A DNA stretch of 26,077 nt from DASSCW01 sp036555005 (GTDB lineage Bacteria > Chloroflexota > Limnocylindria > QHBO01): positions 1-26,077 of the forward strand of contig DATBME010000021.1 of the NCBI GenBank assembly GCA_036555005.1. Direction: 5' to 3'. This document shows, piece after piece, positions 14,538 through 26,077 of this stretch (positions are counted from its first letter, which is position 1; the number at the start of each line of letters is the position of its first letter). The translations under genes and the position numbers were made by a program. The notes beneath the pieces were generated by a model. The model searched no databases and had not been told where the DNA came from. It worked only from the letters and a program-made list of their open reading frames with translations.

Positions 14538-14539
14538 TC
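14378..14539 (-). other. Structured RNA candidate with mutually exclusive stems (3' of phosphodiesterase-like gene, 5' of mreB)
   Basis: Read on the minus strand, GAGTACATCGGCGC (14539-14526) starts two bases inside the stop codon of the upstream gene. Its perfect complement GCGCCGATGTACTC lies at 14446-14433. The second arm can instead pair locally as an 11-base stem with a 2-base bulge and 5-base loop (14416-14444). That hairpin abuts an 8-base stem (14397-14418, one G-U), which abuts a 6-base stem (14378-14397). Thus the middle arm has two competing partners, as in attenuators or riboswitches. GC-rich DNA makes chance stems common, but a perfect 14-base inverted repeat with a third near-copy is not expected often. 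Confidence 0.4.
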
Positions 14540-16643
14540 AGGATGGGCGTACGCGAGACTGCTGCACGGCGGCGAGCCAGGCCTTCAGCTGGCGGTGAAC
14601 CGCCGGCGCACCGAGCAGCGGCCCCTCCGGCGCGGCCCAGTCGGACGGGTAGAGCAGGCTGGCGCGCGTCTGCCAGCCGCCCAGCCCGCCGTGCGAGCCG
14701 ATCAGCTCCTCGAAGGCGGCGACCTCTTCGGTGCTCTCGTCGACCCGGCTGATCAGGGCCAGGTCGCCGACGTGGTCGATGCCGTCCAATCGGGCCAGGT
14801 GCTGCGGCGCCAGCGGGCCGTACGGCGTCAACGGGCTCTCGCCCACCACCTTGCCGTCGCGCAGGTGGTAGCTGCCCGCCGGCCCGAGCACCACCGACCC
14901 CTCGGCCCGGGTGTGCACCAGGATCATCCCGATCCCCGGGTGGCCGGCCAGGTAGTTCACCAGGCCGGGGTGCGCCTCCTCGATCTGCTCCAGCGTCAGG
15001 CGCCCCTCGGCGATCCCGAAAAAGATGAGCGCCAGGTTGCCCGAGGCGCAGACCACCAGGTCGGGCAGCGCCTCGCCCGCCGGCTCGGCCTGGCGCTCCT
15101 CGGCCATCGGTCCCAGCTCCACCACTCCGTCGCGGGTCTGGTCCGCCAGCACGCGGCGGGCGGCGCGCGACGCGGCGCCGTCGGTGGCGCTCACCTCGGT
15201 CAGCACCGTCGCCATCTGGCCCCACTGCTCGGTCGGCTCCACCGCCTCGCGCACGGTGGCGGCCTGGATCCGCTCGCGAATGAGGTCCTCCACCGTCTGC
15301 CCGTAACGCTGCCGGAAGGTGGCGCCCAGGCTCTGGCCGTGATCGGAGAGGATGACGAACCGATACGGCCGCGGGCAGTCGGCGGCCAGCCGCTCCAGCC
15401 GGCCCAGCGTGCGATCGATCCCCTCCAGTGCGTGGATGGCCTCGATGCGCTCAGGGCCGGAGTGGTGCGCGATCTCGTCGTAATCGAGGAAGTCGACGTA
15501 GATGGAGGGCGTGCCTCGTAGCATCTGCTCGCTGACCAGGGCGTAGTTGAGATCGCGGAGGCTGACGTTGGTGGCGGCCCGCAGCCAGGGGTACGTGCCA
15601 CCACGGTGCTGGCGCGGGACCACGTCACGCCGCACCTGCTGCCAGGCCTGGTAATACTCCTTGAGCGCCTCGGCGATGGTGCGGACCAGCATCCGGCCCA
15701 GGCTGTAGGGATCGAGCAGGAAGTAGTAGATGCTGCGCGTGCGGCCCGCCTGGTCCTGGCTCGTGCCGACCTTGCTCATGGTCAGGCGCGTGATCGGCGC
15801 GTCGCCGCTGAACATGTTGTCGATGCTGGCCCCGCCATCGGCCAGCAGCCCGTTGCCGGTCGACAGGCGACGCTCGATCTCCTCGGCATCCTTGCCGTGG
15901 TTGGAGACCATCAGCCGCCGGTGCTCCTTCTCGTACCAGCGGAAGGCAGGGATGCCGTCGTTGCTGCCCAGCAGCAGCCCCGCCTGGCTGGCGGAGGTCT
16001 GCGACGGCAGCATGGCGGTCCACTCGGTCAGGCGGTGCGAGCCGGAGCGCACCCAGCGCGACAGCGTCGGCAGGTTGCCGGCCCGCAGCTGCGCGGCCAG
16101 CAGCGGCTGGGCCAGGCCGTCGATCTGGACGAAGAGCACGCCGGGCACGTCCGTCGTCGGCGCGCGCTCCTCGTCGCGCACCACCTGCGCCACCACGCGC
16201 GCGGAGAAGGAGTCCTCGTCGCTCATGCCGATCAGCCCGCCCAGGATGGTCAGCACCGCGGCGTAGATGCCCGATGCGACCAGCGCGCTCAGGAAGCCAT
16301 CCACGCTGATGCCGACCCGCGGCAGCACGACCAGGAACACCACGATCCGGAACAGCAGGCCGATCAGGGCGACGGCGATCAGCCCGATCGGCAGGGCCAG
16401 CGCCAGCAGCAGCGGCCGGATGGCGACCTCGATCACGGCGATGATCGTCACGGCCAGCAGGACGCTGGCGCCCTGCTCGATCTCGACGCCCGGGGTCAGC
16501 CAGACGGCGATGAAGAGCGCCACCCAGGCGACCACCACCCAGGCCACCGTGCGCAGCAGCAGCCCGCCCAGGGACGGCCGCAAGCGGCCGACGGTCCTGA
16601 ACTGGGCCCGATACAGCCGCCCCAGCCGGCGCAGGAACTCCAT
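14538..16643 (-). CDS. Membrane protein: holin-like four-helix region fused to a type I phosphodiesterase/alkaline-phosphatase-superfamily domain
   Basis: This protein has 701 residues. Residues 28-140 hold about four membrane helices with the pattern of the phage-holin-4_2/YvlD family (AIRPLLLALALPI, LFRIVVFLVVLPRVGISVDGF). The rest is an alkaline-phosphatase-fold hydrolase: metal Asp175 in VQIDGLA, nucleophile Thr216 in MLPSQTSASQAG, metal ligands in FLDYDEIAHHSGP (385-397), ILSDHGQSLG (431-440), and a C-terminal His in GSYHLRDG. All metal sites look intact, so it should be active on phosphodiesters or phosphomonoesters; substrate unknown (envelope lipid headgroups or teichoic-like polymers are guesses). 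The active domain may face either side. GGAGGTG at 16650-16656 overlaps the end of the MBL gene, six bases before the ATG, so the two are coupled. Confidence 0.85.
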   Translation of the reverse strand: MEFLRRLGRLYRAQFRTVGRLRPSLGGLLLRTVAWVVVAWVALFIAVWLTPGVEIEQGASVLLAVTIIAVIEVAIRPLLLALALPIGLIAVALIGLLFRIVVFLVVLPRVGISVDGFLSALVASGIYAAVLTILGGLIGMSDEDSFSARVVAQVVRDEERAPTTDVPGVLFVQIDGLAQPLLAAQLRAGNLPTLSRWVRSGSHRLTEWTAMLPSQTSASQAGLLLGSNDGIPAFRWYEKEHRRLMVSNHGKDAEEIERRLSTGNGLLADGGASIDNMFSGDAPITRLTMSKVGTSQDQAGRTRSIYYFLLDPYSLGRMLVRTIAEALKEYYQAWQQVRRDVVPRQHRGGTYPWLRAATNVSLRDLNYALVSEQMLRGTPSIYVDFLDYDEIAHHSGPERIEAIHALEGIDRTLGRLERLAADCPRPYRFVILSDHGQSLGATFRQRYGQTVEDLIRERIQAATVREAVEPTEQWGQMATVLTEVSATDGAASRAARRVLADQTRDGVVELGPMAEERQAEPAGEALPDLVVCASGNLALIFFGIAEGRLTLEQIEEAHPGLVNYLAGHPGIGMILVHTRAEGSVVLGPAGSYHLRDGKVVGESPLTPYGPLAPQHLARLDGIDHVGDLALISRVDESTEEVAAFEELIGSHGGLGGWQTRASLLYPSDWAAPEGPLLGAPAVHRQLKAWLAAVQQSRVRPS

Positions 16644-16646
16644 CGA

Positions 16647-17408
16647 TTACACCTCCAGCCGCTCGCCGGGCTCGACGATGGCGATCCGGGTGGTCAGCCC
16701 GAGCCGCCGGGCCTCGGCGACCAGGCGATGCGGCGGCTCGGCAAGCAGGTGCCGCCGCCAGCGCATGCCCATCGGCCACAGCGTGCCCCAGTGGATGGGC
16801 ACCGTGACGCGCGCGTTCAACCGCCCCGCGGCCACGGCGGCGCGCTCGGGATCCAGGTGGCCGGGCCCCAGGCGCGGGCCCCAGCCCCAGACGGGAAGCA
16901 GCGCGGCGTCCAGGCCCGGCTGGCCGATCGACGCCATCTCGTCGAACAGGTCAGTGTCACCGCCGAAGTAGATGCGACGGCCGGCCCCCTCGATCACGTA
17001 GCCGACGGCCGTCCCGCGGGGCCCGCTGGGCGGCCGATCGCCGGAGTGGACGGCGGGCGTGGCCGTCACCGTCAGCGGGCCGAGCTCGAAGCGCTCGTGC
17101 GGGTCGGCGACCAGCACGTGGCGAAAGCCCCAGCGGCGGACCATGGCTCCCATCCCGTGCGGGACGATGGTGAGCACGTCGCGCCCGACCAGCTCCAGCG
17201 AGGGCCGGTGCAGGTGGTCGTGGTGGCCGTGCGAGACCAGCACCAGGTCGATCGCCTGCTGGTCGTCGCGCGCCGGCGCCGGCGCGGTGCGGCGAATGAA
17301 GGCCACCCGGTCGGTGAGGACCGGGTCGGTGAGGATGCGGCGCCCGGCCAGCTCGATGAGCACGGTGGCATGGCCGAGGTAGCGCAGGGATGCCGGGGCG
17401 TTGTGCAT
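16647..17408 (-). CDS. MBL-fold metal-dependent hydrolase (UlaG/NAPE-PLD-like)
   Basis: This 253-residue zinc hydrolase has the metallo-beta-lactamase fold. Visible ligands are the HxHxDH motif in VSHGHHDHLH (58-67), ATPAVHSGD (116-124), FGGDTDLF (148-155) and VPIHWGT (203-209). The N-terminal SLRYLGHATVLIEL (7-20) is typical of the branch that includes lactonases (UlaG) and N-acyl-phosphatidylethanolamine phospholipase D. Coupling to a phosphodiesterase-like membrane protein 3 bases downstream hints at shared phosphoester or lipid substrates, but this is inference. MHNAPASLRYLG at 17408 is the better start; the longer frame to 17474 is low-complexity and crosses the candidate promoter. It is transcribed away from glgB. 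Confidence 0.88.
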   Translation of the reverse strand: MHNAPASLRYLGHATVLIELAGRRILTDPVLTDRVAFIRRTAPAPARDDQQAIDLVLVSHGHHDHLHRPSLELVGRDVLTIVPHGMGAMVRRWGFRHVLVADPHERFELGPLTVTATPAVHSGDRPPSGPRGTAVGYVIEGAGRRIYFGGDTDLFDEMASIGQPGLDAALLPVWGWGPRLGPGHLDPERAAVAAGRLNARVTVPIHWGTLWPMGMRWRRHLLAEPPHRLVAEARRLGLTTRIAIVEPGERLEV

Positions 17409-17431
17409 GGAAGGCTCGAGCCGATGGGCGG

Positions 17432-17437
17432 ATGATA
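17432..17437 (-). promoter_or_regulatory. Candidate -10 box (TATCAT) for the MBL-phosphodiesterase operon
   Basis: TATCAT on the minus strand lies 23 bases before the MBL ATG, inside the 101-base divergent gap with glgB. It would give a leader of about 17 bases. No clear -35 box is visible. Confidence 0.4.
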
Positions 17438-17496
17438 GCGACGCTCGCAAGGCCGCTGGCCAGGCGCAGCGCACGAAACCTGCAGGCCCGGCCGGG

Positions 17497-17502
17497 TATG
17501 GT
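17497..17502 (+). promoter_or_regulatory. Candidate -10 box (TATGGT) for glgB
   Basis: TATGGT lies seven bases before the glgB ATG, so initiation would fall at the start codon (leaderless mRNA). The intervening TAGGCCG gives only a weak ribosome site. An almost identical string, TATGGTGAGGACCGATG, occurs upstream of the GH18 gene on the minus strand. Confidence 0.35.
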
Positions 17503-17509
17503 TAGGCCG

Positions 17510-19708
17510 ATGTCCACGACTCCCCGGCTGCTCGTGCCCGAGCCGGACTACAGCCTCCTGGTGCGGGGTGAGCACCACGACCCGCACGCGATCCTGGGTG
17601 CGCATCCCACGCCGGCCGGGGCGCACGTCTTCGCCTTTCACCCCGAGGCGACGGCGGTGGACCTGCTTGCCACCACCGGCGAGTCGGTGCCGATGGACCC
17701 GCTGGGCAACGGCCTATGGGTGACCGTCCCGCTCCCGGGCCTGGCCCCCGGTGCGGCGTACCGGCTTCGCTTCCGCTTCGCCGATGGAGCGGAGTGGGAG
17801 CGCGATGACCCCTACCGGTTCCTGCCGACGCTCGGTGAGCTCGACCTGCACCTCATCGGCGAGGGCAGCCACGAGCGGCTATGGGAGGTGCTGGGCGCCC
17901 ACCCGCGCGTGATCGACGGGACGGCCGGAGTGGCCTTTGCCGTCTGGGCGCCGAACGCCCGCAGCGTGCGCCTGGTCGGCGACTTCGACCGCTGGGACGG
18001 GCGCCTCTTCCCGATGCGCTCGCTCGGCGCCTCGGGCGTTTGGGAGCTGTTCGTGCCGGGCATCGGTGCCGGCGAGCTCTACAAGTACGAGGTGCTGGGC
18101 GCCGACGGGAAGCTGCGCGTCAAGGCCGACCCGCTCTCGTTCAGCCAGCAGGTGCGCCCCGAGACGGCGTCGCGCGTCTGGGACATCGGCTCGGACGAGG
18201 GCTGGACCGATGACGCCTGGATGGCCGACCGCGCCGGCCGGGATCCCTATCGGTCACCCATGTCGGTCTACGAGGTCCACCTCGGCTCCTGGCGGCGCAA
18301 CCCCGACGGCAGCTGGCTGGGGTACCGGCAGGCAGCCGAGCAGCTGGCGGAGCATTGCCAGCGCTTCGGCTTCACCCACGTCGAGCTGCTGCCGGTGGCC
18401 GAGCACCCGTTCGACGGCTCATGGGGCTACCAGGTCACCGGCTACTACGCGCCGACGGCGCGCTTCGGCACGCCGGACGACTTCCGCGCCATGGTCGACA
18501 CGCTGCACAACGCCGGGATCGGGGTGATCGTCGACTGGGTGCCGGCGCACTTCCCGAACGACGAGTTCGCCCTGCGCGAGTTCGACGGCACGCCGCTCTA
18601 CGAGCATGCCGACCCGCGCCGCGGCACGCACCCCGACTGGGGCACGCTGATCTTCGACTTCGGCCGGCCGGAGGTGCGCAACTTCCTGGTCGCCAACGCG
18701 CTGTTCTGGCTGGATCGCTACCACGTCGACGGCCTGCGGGTGGACGCGGTCGCCTCGATGCTCTACCTGGACTACTCGCGCCAGGCGGGCGAGTGGCAGC
18801 CCAACCAGTACGGCGGCAACGAGAACCTGGAGGCGATCACCTTCCTGCGCGAGGTGAACGAGCGCGCCTACGGCCGCCATCCGGGAATCGTGACCATCGC
18901 CGAGGAGTCGACCGCCTTCCCGGGCGTCACCCGTCCGACCTACCTGGGCGGCCTGGGCTTCGGCTTCAAGTGGGACATGGGCTGGATGCACGACACGCTG
19001 GCCTACTTCCACGAGGACCCCGTCCACCGGCGCTATCACCACAACCGGCTGACCTTCCGCGGCCTGTACCTGCACACCGAGCACTTCGTGCTGCCGCTGT
19101 CGCACGACGAGGTGGTGCACGGCAAGGGGTCGCTGCTGGGCAAGATGCCCGGCGACGAATGGCAACGCTTCGCCAACCTGCGCTGCCTGCTCGCCAACCT
19201 CTACACCCAGCCCGGCAAGAAGCTCCTGTTCATGGGCAGCGAGCTGGCACCCTTGGCCGAGTGGAGCCACGACGCGGCGTTGCCGTGGAACCTCGCGGAG
19301 GAGCCGATGCGGGCCGCCTTCGGCCGCTTCCTGGAGGACCTGGGGCAGCTGTATCGCGCATCACCCGCCCTGTGGGGCGCAGATCCGGAGCCCGGCTGCT
19401 TCGCCTGGATCGATGCCTCCGATGTCGAGTCGTCCGTCTTCAGCTACATCCGGCGCGCCGGAGAGGCGATGGCGGTCGTGGTCCAGAACCTGACGCCGGT
19501 GCCGCGACCCGACTATCGGCTGGGCGTCCCGGTGGGCGGCCGATGGCGTGAGGTGCTCAACTCCGACTCGGAGCACTACGGCGGGTCGAACGTCGGCAAC
19601 CTGGGCAGCCTGCAGGCGACCGATGCGTCATGGCACGGACAGCCGTTCTCGACCGTGCTGACGCTTCCGCCGCTGGGCGCCCTCGTCCTGCAACCCGAAA
19701 ACGATTAG
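17510..19708 (+). CDS. glgB: 1,4-alpha-glucan branching enzyme
   Basis: GlgB (GH13) cuts alpha-1,4 chains and re-attaches them as alpha-1,6 branches in glycogen. The 732-residue protein has both N-terminal modules: an N1 domain (about 15-110, with LVRGEHHDPHAILGAHP) and a CBM48 (about 125-215, VWAPNARSVRLVGDFDRWDG). The barrel follows, with GLRVDAVASMLYLDYSR (nucleophile Asp412), TIAEESTAFPG (Glu465), SHDEVVHGKGS (Asp533) and FMGSELA. MSTTPRLL at 17510 is chosen because it follows a -10-like TATGGT; the frame stays open to 17390 and MVRPMST four codons upstream is possible. It is the only plus-strand gene here. Its TAG overlaps the TAA of malQ by four bases (TTAG, 19705-19708), leaving no room for a terminator. 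Confidence 0.97.
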   Translation: MSTTPRLLVPEPDYSLLVRGEHHDPHAILGAHPTPAGAHVFAFHPEATAVDLLATTGESVPMDPLGNGLWVTVPLPGLAPGAAYRLRFRFADGAEWERDDPYRFLPTLGELDLHLIGEGSHERLWEVLGAHPRVIDGTAGVAFAVWAPNARSVRLVGDFDRWDGRLFPMRSLGASGVWELFVPGIGAGELYKYEVLGADGKLRVKADPLSFSQQVRPETASRVWDIGSDEGWTDDAWMADRAGRDPYRSPMSVYEVHLGSWRRNPDGSWLGYRQAAEQLAEHCQRFGFTHVELLPVAEHPFDGSWGYQVTGYYAPTARFGTPDDFRAMVDTLHNAGIGVIVDWVPAHFPNDEFALREFDGTPLYEHADPRRGTHPDWGTLIFDFGRPEVRNFLVANALFWLDRYHVDGLRVDAVASMLYLDYSRQAGEWQPNQYGGNENLEAITFLREVNERAYGRHPGIVTIAEESTAFPGVTRPTYLGGLGFGFKWDMGWMHDTLAYFHEDPVHRRYHHNRLTFRGLYLHTEHFVLPLSHDEVVHGKGSLLGKMPGDEWQRFANLRCLLANLYTQPGKKLLFMGSELAPLAEWSHDAALPWNLAEEPMRAAFGRFLEDLGQLYRASPALWGADPEPGCFAWIDASDVESSVFSYIRRAGEAMAVVVQNLTPVPRPDYRLGVPVGGRWREVLNSDSEHYGGSNVGNLGSLQATDASWHGQPFSTVLTLPPLGALVLQPEND

Positions 19709-21548
19709 GGCCGATCCCTGCCCGCGCCGATGGCGCGCGCCACCCGTCGCACGCTGCGGCTCCGCGCGATCCGCTCCAGGCTGAGTGGCAGGGCGCGCGA
19801 CCAGTTGTCGCGCCGCGCGCGGTCCGTGCCGGGAAGGTTGGGACGGCGCCGCACGTGGAGCGCATCCTCCAGCGTGGCCACGGCCAGCATCGACGGCGAC
19901 GCTCCGACGGCCGCGTGGACCTGCTCGATCACCCTCGCCAGCGCGGCGTCCGGCATCGCGTCGGCCAGCCGGGCCAGGCGCCCTCGCAGCAGCGCCCTGC
20001 CGCCACGGTCCGGGGGGAGGCCCGCACGCTTCTGGTCGGCCAGGTCGGCGCCGGTCCAGGTTCCGGCCACGGTCGGCAGGTCGTGGGTGGTGACGCCCGC
20101 CAGCGCCTTGCGCGGCCACTGCGCCGGCGGCCGGCGTTCGAAGTACGCCAGGCGCGTGGACAGGACGTTGGCGGCAGCCAGCCGACGCCGGACGCCCGGC
20201 GCCACGGTGCCCAGGTCCTCGCCGATGACCACCGCGTCGGCGCGCTCCGCTTCGATCGCCAGCACGGCCAGCAGCTCGTCGGTCGCCTGGCTCACGTAGG
20301 CGCCGTCGGCCGGCTCCGCGCCGTCGGGCACCCACCATTGCCGGAACAGGCCCAGCACGTGATCGACGCGCAGGCCGCCGGCGTGGGCCATGGCCGCCCG
20401 GACGGTGTCGGCGAACGGCCGGTAGCCGGCCAGGCGCAGCCGGCCGGGCACGAACGGCGGCAGTCCCCAGCGCTGCCCGGCGGGGTTGAACACGTCGGGC
20501 GGCGCGCCCAGGCTCGCCGTGCCGAGCATCGCCTGCCAGACCCACGCGTCGAAGCCGCCCGGATCGAAGCCGATCGGCAGGTCGCCGATCAGGCGCAGCT
20601 CGTCACCCGCCGCCGCCAGCTGGCGGTCGAGCAGCCGCTGCAGCCAGGCATGGAAGGCGATGCGGTCAGCCAGCCGTCGCCCCTCCCGGCGCACGGCATG
20701 GCTCTCCGGGTCGCGCAGCTCCTCCGGCCACGTCCGCCAGCCGGGCCCGTGCAGCTCGCTCAGGGCGGCGAAGAGGGCCCAGCGCCGCAGGTCGGGCCAC
20801 GCTGCGGCCGCCGGCCCGTCTGCCGGAGGCCCGCCCCTGGCGCCTTCGGCCGGGGAGGCCCGCCACAGTCGCTCGAGCGCCGCCAGCTTGTGGCGCCGAA
20901 CCTCCGATCGGACGATCGCGGATGACTGGTTGAGCGCGCGACCGGCGCGGGCCAGCGGCGCCAGCTCGGACGCCAGGATGCGGAAGCCGGGGACGTGCTC
21001 GATCGCGATGTAGAGCGGGTCCCGGAAGCGACGCGAGCTGGGGTAGTAGGGGCTCGGCTCCGGCTCGGGGGCGGGGTTGGTCGCCCCGATCGGGCTGACC
21101 AGCAGCGCGCCGGCGCCCAGCCCGGCCGACCAGGCGGCCAGCCGCCGCAGGTCGTCCAGGTCGCCGATCCCCCAGCTCGCCTGCGAGCGGGTGGCGTACA
21201 GCTGCGCGGCCCACGCCCAGGTGCGCCAGCGGCGGGGCAGCGGGCAGCGCGGCGGGGCGACCAGCAGCAGCCGCTCGGCGGACCCCTGCCGCCACCGGTG
21301 GTAGCCATGCGGCAGGTCCGGGGGGATCTCCCGCACCGGGCCCAGCTCGGTGCCGTCCTCCAGGACCAGGTCGCCACGCGAGGGCAGCGCATCGCCCCGC
21401 CGCGCCAGGCGCACCGCCCGGCCGGCGCGGCGCGCGTCGTCGGGCTCGAGCTGCATCGCGGCGAGCACCGCGCGCCGCGCGGCCGCCGGTGTCACGCGTC
21501 GCCGGCCCCAGGCGTCGGTCCAGGTCGCCTCGACCGCGCCGGGCTCGG

Positions 21549-21552
<4 letters not shown>
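19705..21552 (-). CDS. malQ: 4-alpha-glucanotransferase (amylomaltase)
   Basis: MalQ (GH77) disproportionates maltodextrins, moving glucan chains between acceptors and releasing glucose. The 615-residue protein has a ~100-residue N-terminal extension and then the GH77 core: SPYYPSSRRFRDPLYIAIE (167-185), DVFNPAGQRWGLPPF (353-367), LRVDHVLGLFRQWWVP (394-409, nucleophile Asp397), VIGEDLGTV (442-450, Glu445) and VTTHDLPTVAG (487-497, Asp491). The ATG at 21552 overlaps the glgX stop as ATGA. Without this overlap the frame would extend to 21846, but that part is antisense-like. The C-terminal tail is Arg-rich (SLERIARSRSVRRVARAIG). Last gene of the treS-maltokinase-glgX-malQ operon. Confidence 0.95.
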
Positions 21553-23669
<2,117 letters not shown>

Positions 23670-23671
23670 CG

Positions 23672-24995
23672 TCAGGCCGCCATGCGCTCGATCGCCTCGA
23701 GCGGCAGCCAGACCCAGTCCGGGCGGAAGTTGGCCTCGTAGCGGACTTCGTAGCAGGCCTTCTCCAGCTCGTAGGCGGTCAGCACCGGAGACTCCCCGAT
23801 GCTCCCATACGCGGTCAGCAGGGCACTGCGCGCATCGCGCAACCATCCATCGGCGGCCACGTCCACGTCGCGGCGCTCCGCGCTGCGCGCGGCGTAGTCC
23901 AGGCTGCGCAGCATGCCGGCCACGTCCCGCAGTGGCGAAGCCGGCTGGCGTCGCTCCGCCAGCGGCCGCGATGGCTCGCCCTCGAAATCGGTCACCACGA
24001 AGCCGTCGGCCGTCGCCAGCAGCTGGCCCAGGTGGTAATCGCCGTGGATGCGCTGCAGCGACAGGCCGGCGGCCGGGTCGCCCAGCACCTCGAGCCGCTG
24101 GCGGACGGCCGGCGCCACCCGCTCCAGCCGCGCCCGCCGCTCCCCGTCCAGCGCCTGCAGCGCGTCGTGGAGCTGCGCCATCGCGCCGGCCTGCCACCCC
24201 GCCAGCTCCTCGCCGGTCGCGGCGCGTGCCGGGAAGTCCGGATGCTCCGGCCGGGAGCGCAGGGCGGCATGCAGCGCGGCGGTGATGCCGCCGATCTGGG
24301 CGGCTGCCGCAAGGCCGCTGGCCCGACCGGCCGGCGACGCCAGCTGGGCCAGCAGCCAGGCCCAGGCGTCGCTCTCGGCGGGGACGCGCGACTGCACGAT
24401 GGCCGCCGCCGCATCGCCTTCGCGCGAACCGTAGATGACCCAGCCACCGACCAGCGGCGCGTGCCGGAAGCCAGACTCGGTCAGGAAGGCAAGCAGCTCG
24501 ACCTCCGGATTGATGCCGGGCTCCAGCAGGCGGTAGAGCTTGAGCATGAGCCGCTCCCCCAGGATCGCCGAAGTGTTCGACTGCTCCACGCCCAGGCGCC
24601 GCTCGGCGAGCCCCGCCAGCTCGGCGCGACCCCCGGGCAGGAGGCGGTCCAACGCCCCGCCGCGCTCCCAGCGGCACCACCCGTCCGAGCCCGACCGGGT
24701 GACGGGGGCGTCGAGCAGCGGTGCCGCCAGCGCCCGCCACGCCCCGTCGCCATCGGCTGGCTCGCGCAGGCGGCCATCGGCCGCCATGGCCGGGACCAGG
24801 TAGCGAGCCGTCCCCCCGTCGGCGAAGCGCACCCCGAGCACCAGCAGCCAGGCCTCGTCGGCGAGCGCGATGGCATCGTCGGCCGCCACCTCCGCCACCC
24901 GCCTTCGCTTGTGGCGGAACCAGCGCTGATCGGCCAGCCAGGCCGCATCGAAGCCTGTGGCGTCGGGGCTCAGCGTCGGTGCCGCGGAGGTGCCG

Positions 24996-25018
<23 letters not shown>
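23672..25018 (-). CDS. mak: Maltokinase (Mak/Pep2)
   Basis: Maltokinase phosphorylates maltose with ATP to maltose-1-phosphate, the donor for GlgE. The 448-residue protein has the cap region (RRLGVEQSNTSAILGERL, 140-157; LKLYRLLEPGINPEVEL, 159-175) and an aminoglycoside-kinase-like lobe with RIHGDYHLGQLL (323-334, catalytic Asp327), VVTDFEGEPSRPLAERR (341-357, metal Asp344), SPLRDVAGMLRSLDYAA (361-377) and the family C-terminus ACYEVRYEANFRPDWVW (421-437). The gene start overlaps treS: a tandem GGCGCCATC gives two in-frame ATGs at 25018 and 25009, overlapping by 23 or 14 bases. In actinobacteria TreS and this kinase form a complex or a fusion; here they are separate but coupled. Confidence 0.93.

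Positions 25019-26077
<1,059 letters not shown>

Noticed and set aside
23670..24740. Upstream extension of the glgX frame
   Set aside because: It lies on the same strand over the maltokinase coding region, and its Ala/Gly/Arg-rich translation has no GlgX features; CBM48 starts right after the GTG at 23669.

Overview
The window is very GC-rich bacterial chromosomal DNA (about 70% by eye) with no tRNA, rRNA, insertion sequence, phage gene or CRISPR array that I could see. ATG, GTG and TTG starts are all used, and genes are packed with ATGA/GTGA overlaps. Gene content (triple-parvulin foldase, MazG with a methylase-like N-terminal part, rph-rdgB, mreB-mreC, TreS/maltokinase) fits a deep-branching, high-GC, non-proteobacterial lineage. 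I favour Chloroflexota over Actinobacteriota, but this is inference from gene style, not a placement.

Layout, left to right; everything is on the minus strand except glgB. 1-3179: a DinB-family protein (cut by the left edge), a MazG-type nucleotide pyrophosphohydrolase, and a membrane-anchored parvulin foldase. 3281-5417: a tight operon, rph > rdgB > GT2 polyprenol-phosphate mannosyltransferase-like gene. 5483-11844: three secreted multidomain proteins in a row (a CAP-domain protein, a GH18 glycosidase, and a protein with a caspase/gingipain-like His-Gly/Ala-Cys signature). All three end in copies of one ~63-residue repeat, seven copies in total. 11983-13923: mreB > mreC. 13924-14537: a 614-base gap with a candidate mreB promoter and a densely structured stretch with competing stems. 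14538-17408: an MBL-fold hydrolase coupled to a membrane protein joining a holin-like four-helix region to an alkaline-phosphatase-superfamily domain. 17510-26077: alpha-glucan metabolism, with glgB (+) converging on the operon treS > maltokinase > glgX > malQ.

How they work together: treS and maltokinase link trehalose/maltose to maltose-1-phosphate, glgX and malQ trim and rearrange glycogen or maltodextrin, and glgB adds branches. GlgE, which would use maltose-1-phosphate, is not in the window. The middle of the window is an envelope region: the MreB/MreC scaffold next to secreted enzymes that share a putative surface-binding repeat. This secreted trio is the best candidate here for an undescribed system. 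The left part is housekeeping: RNA maturation, nucleotide-pool cleaning, polyprenol-linked sugar transfer and extracytoplasmic folding.
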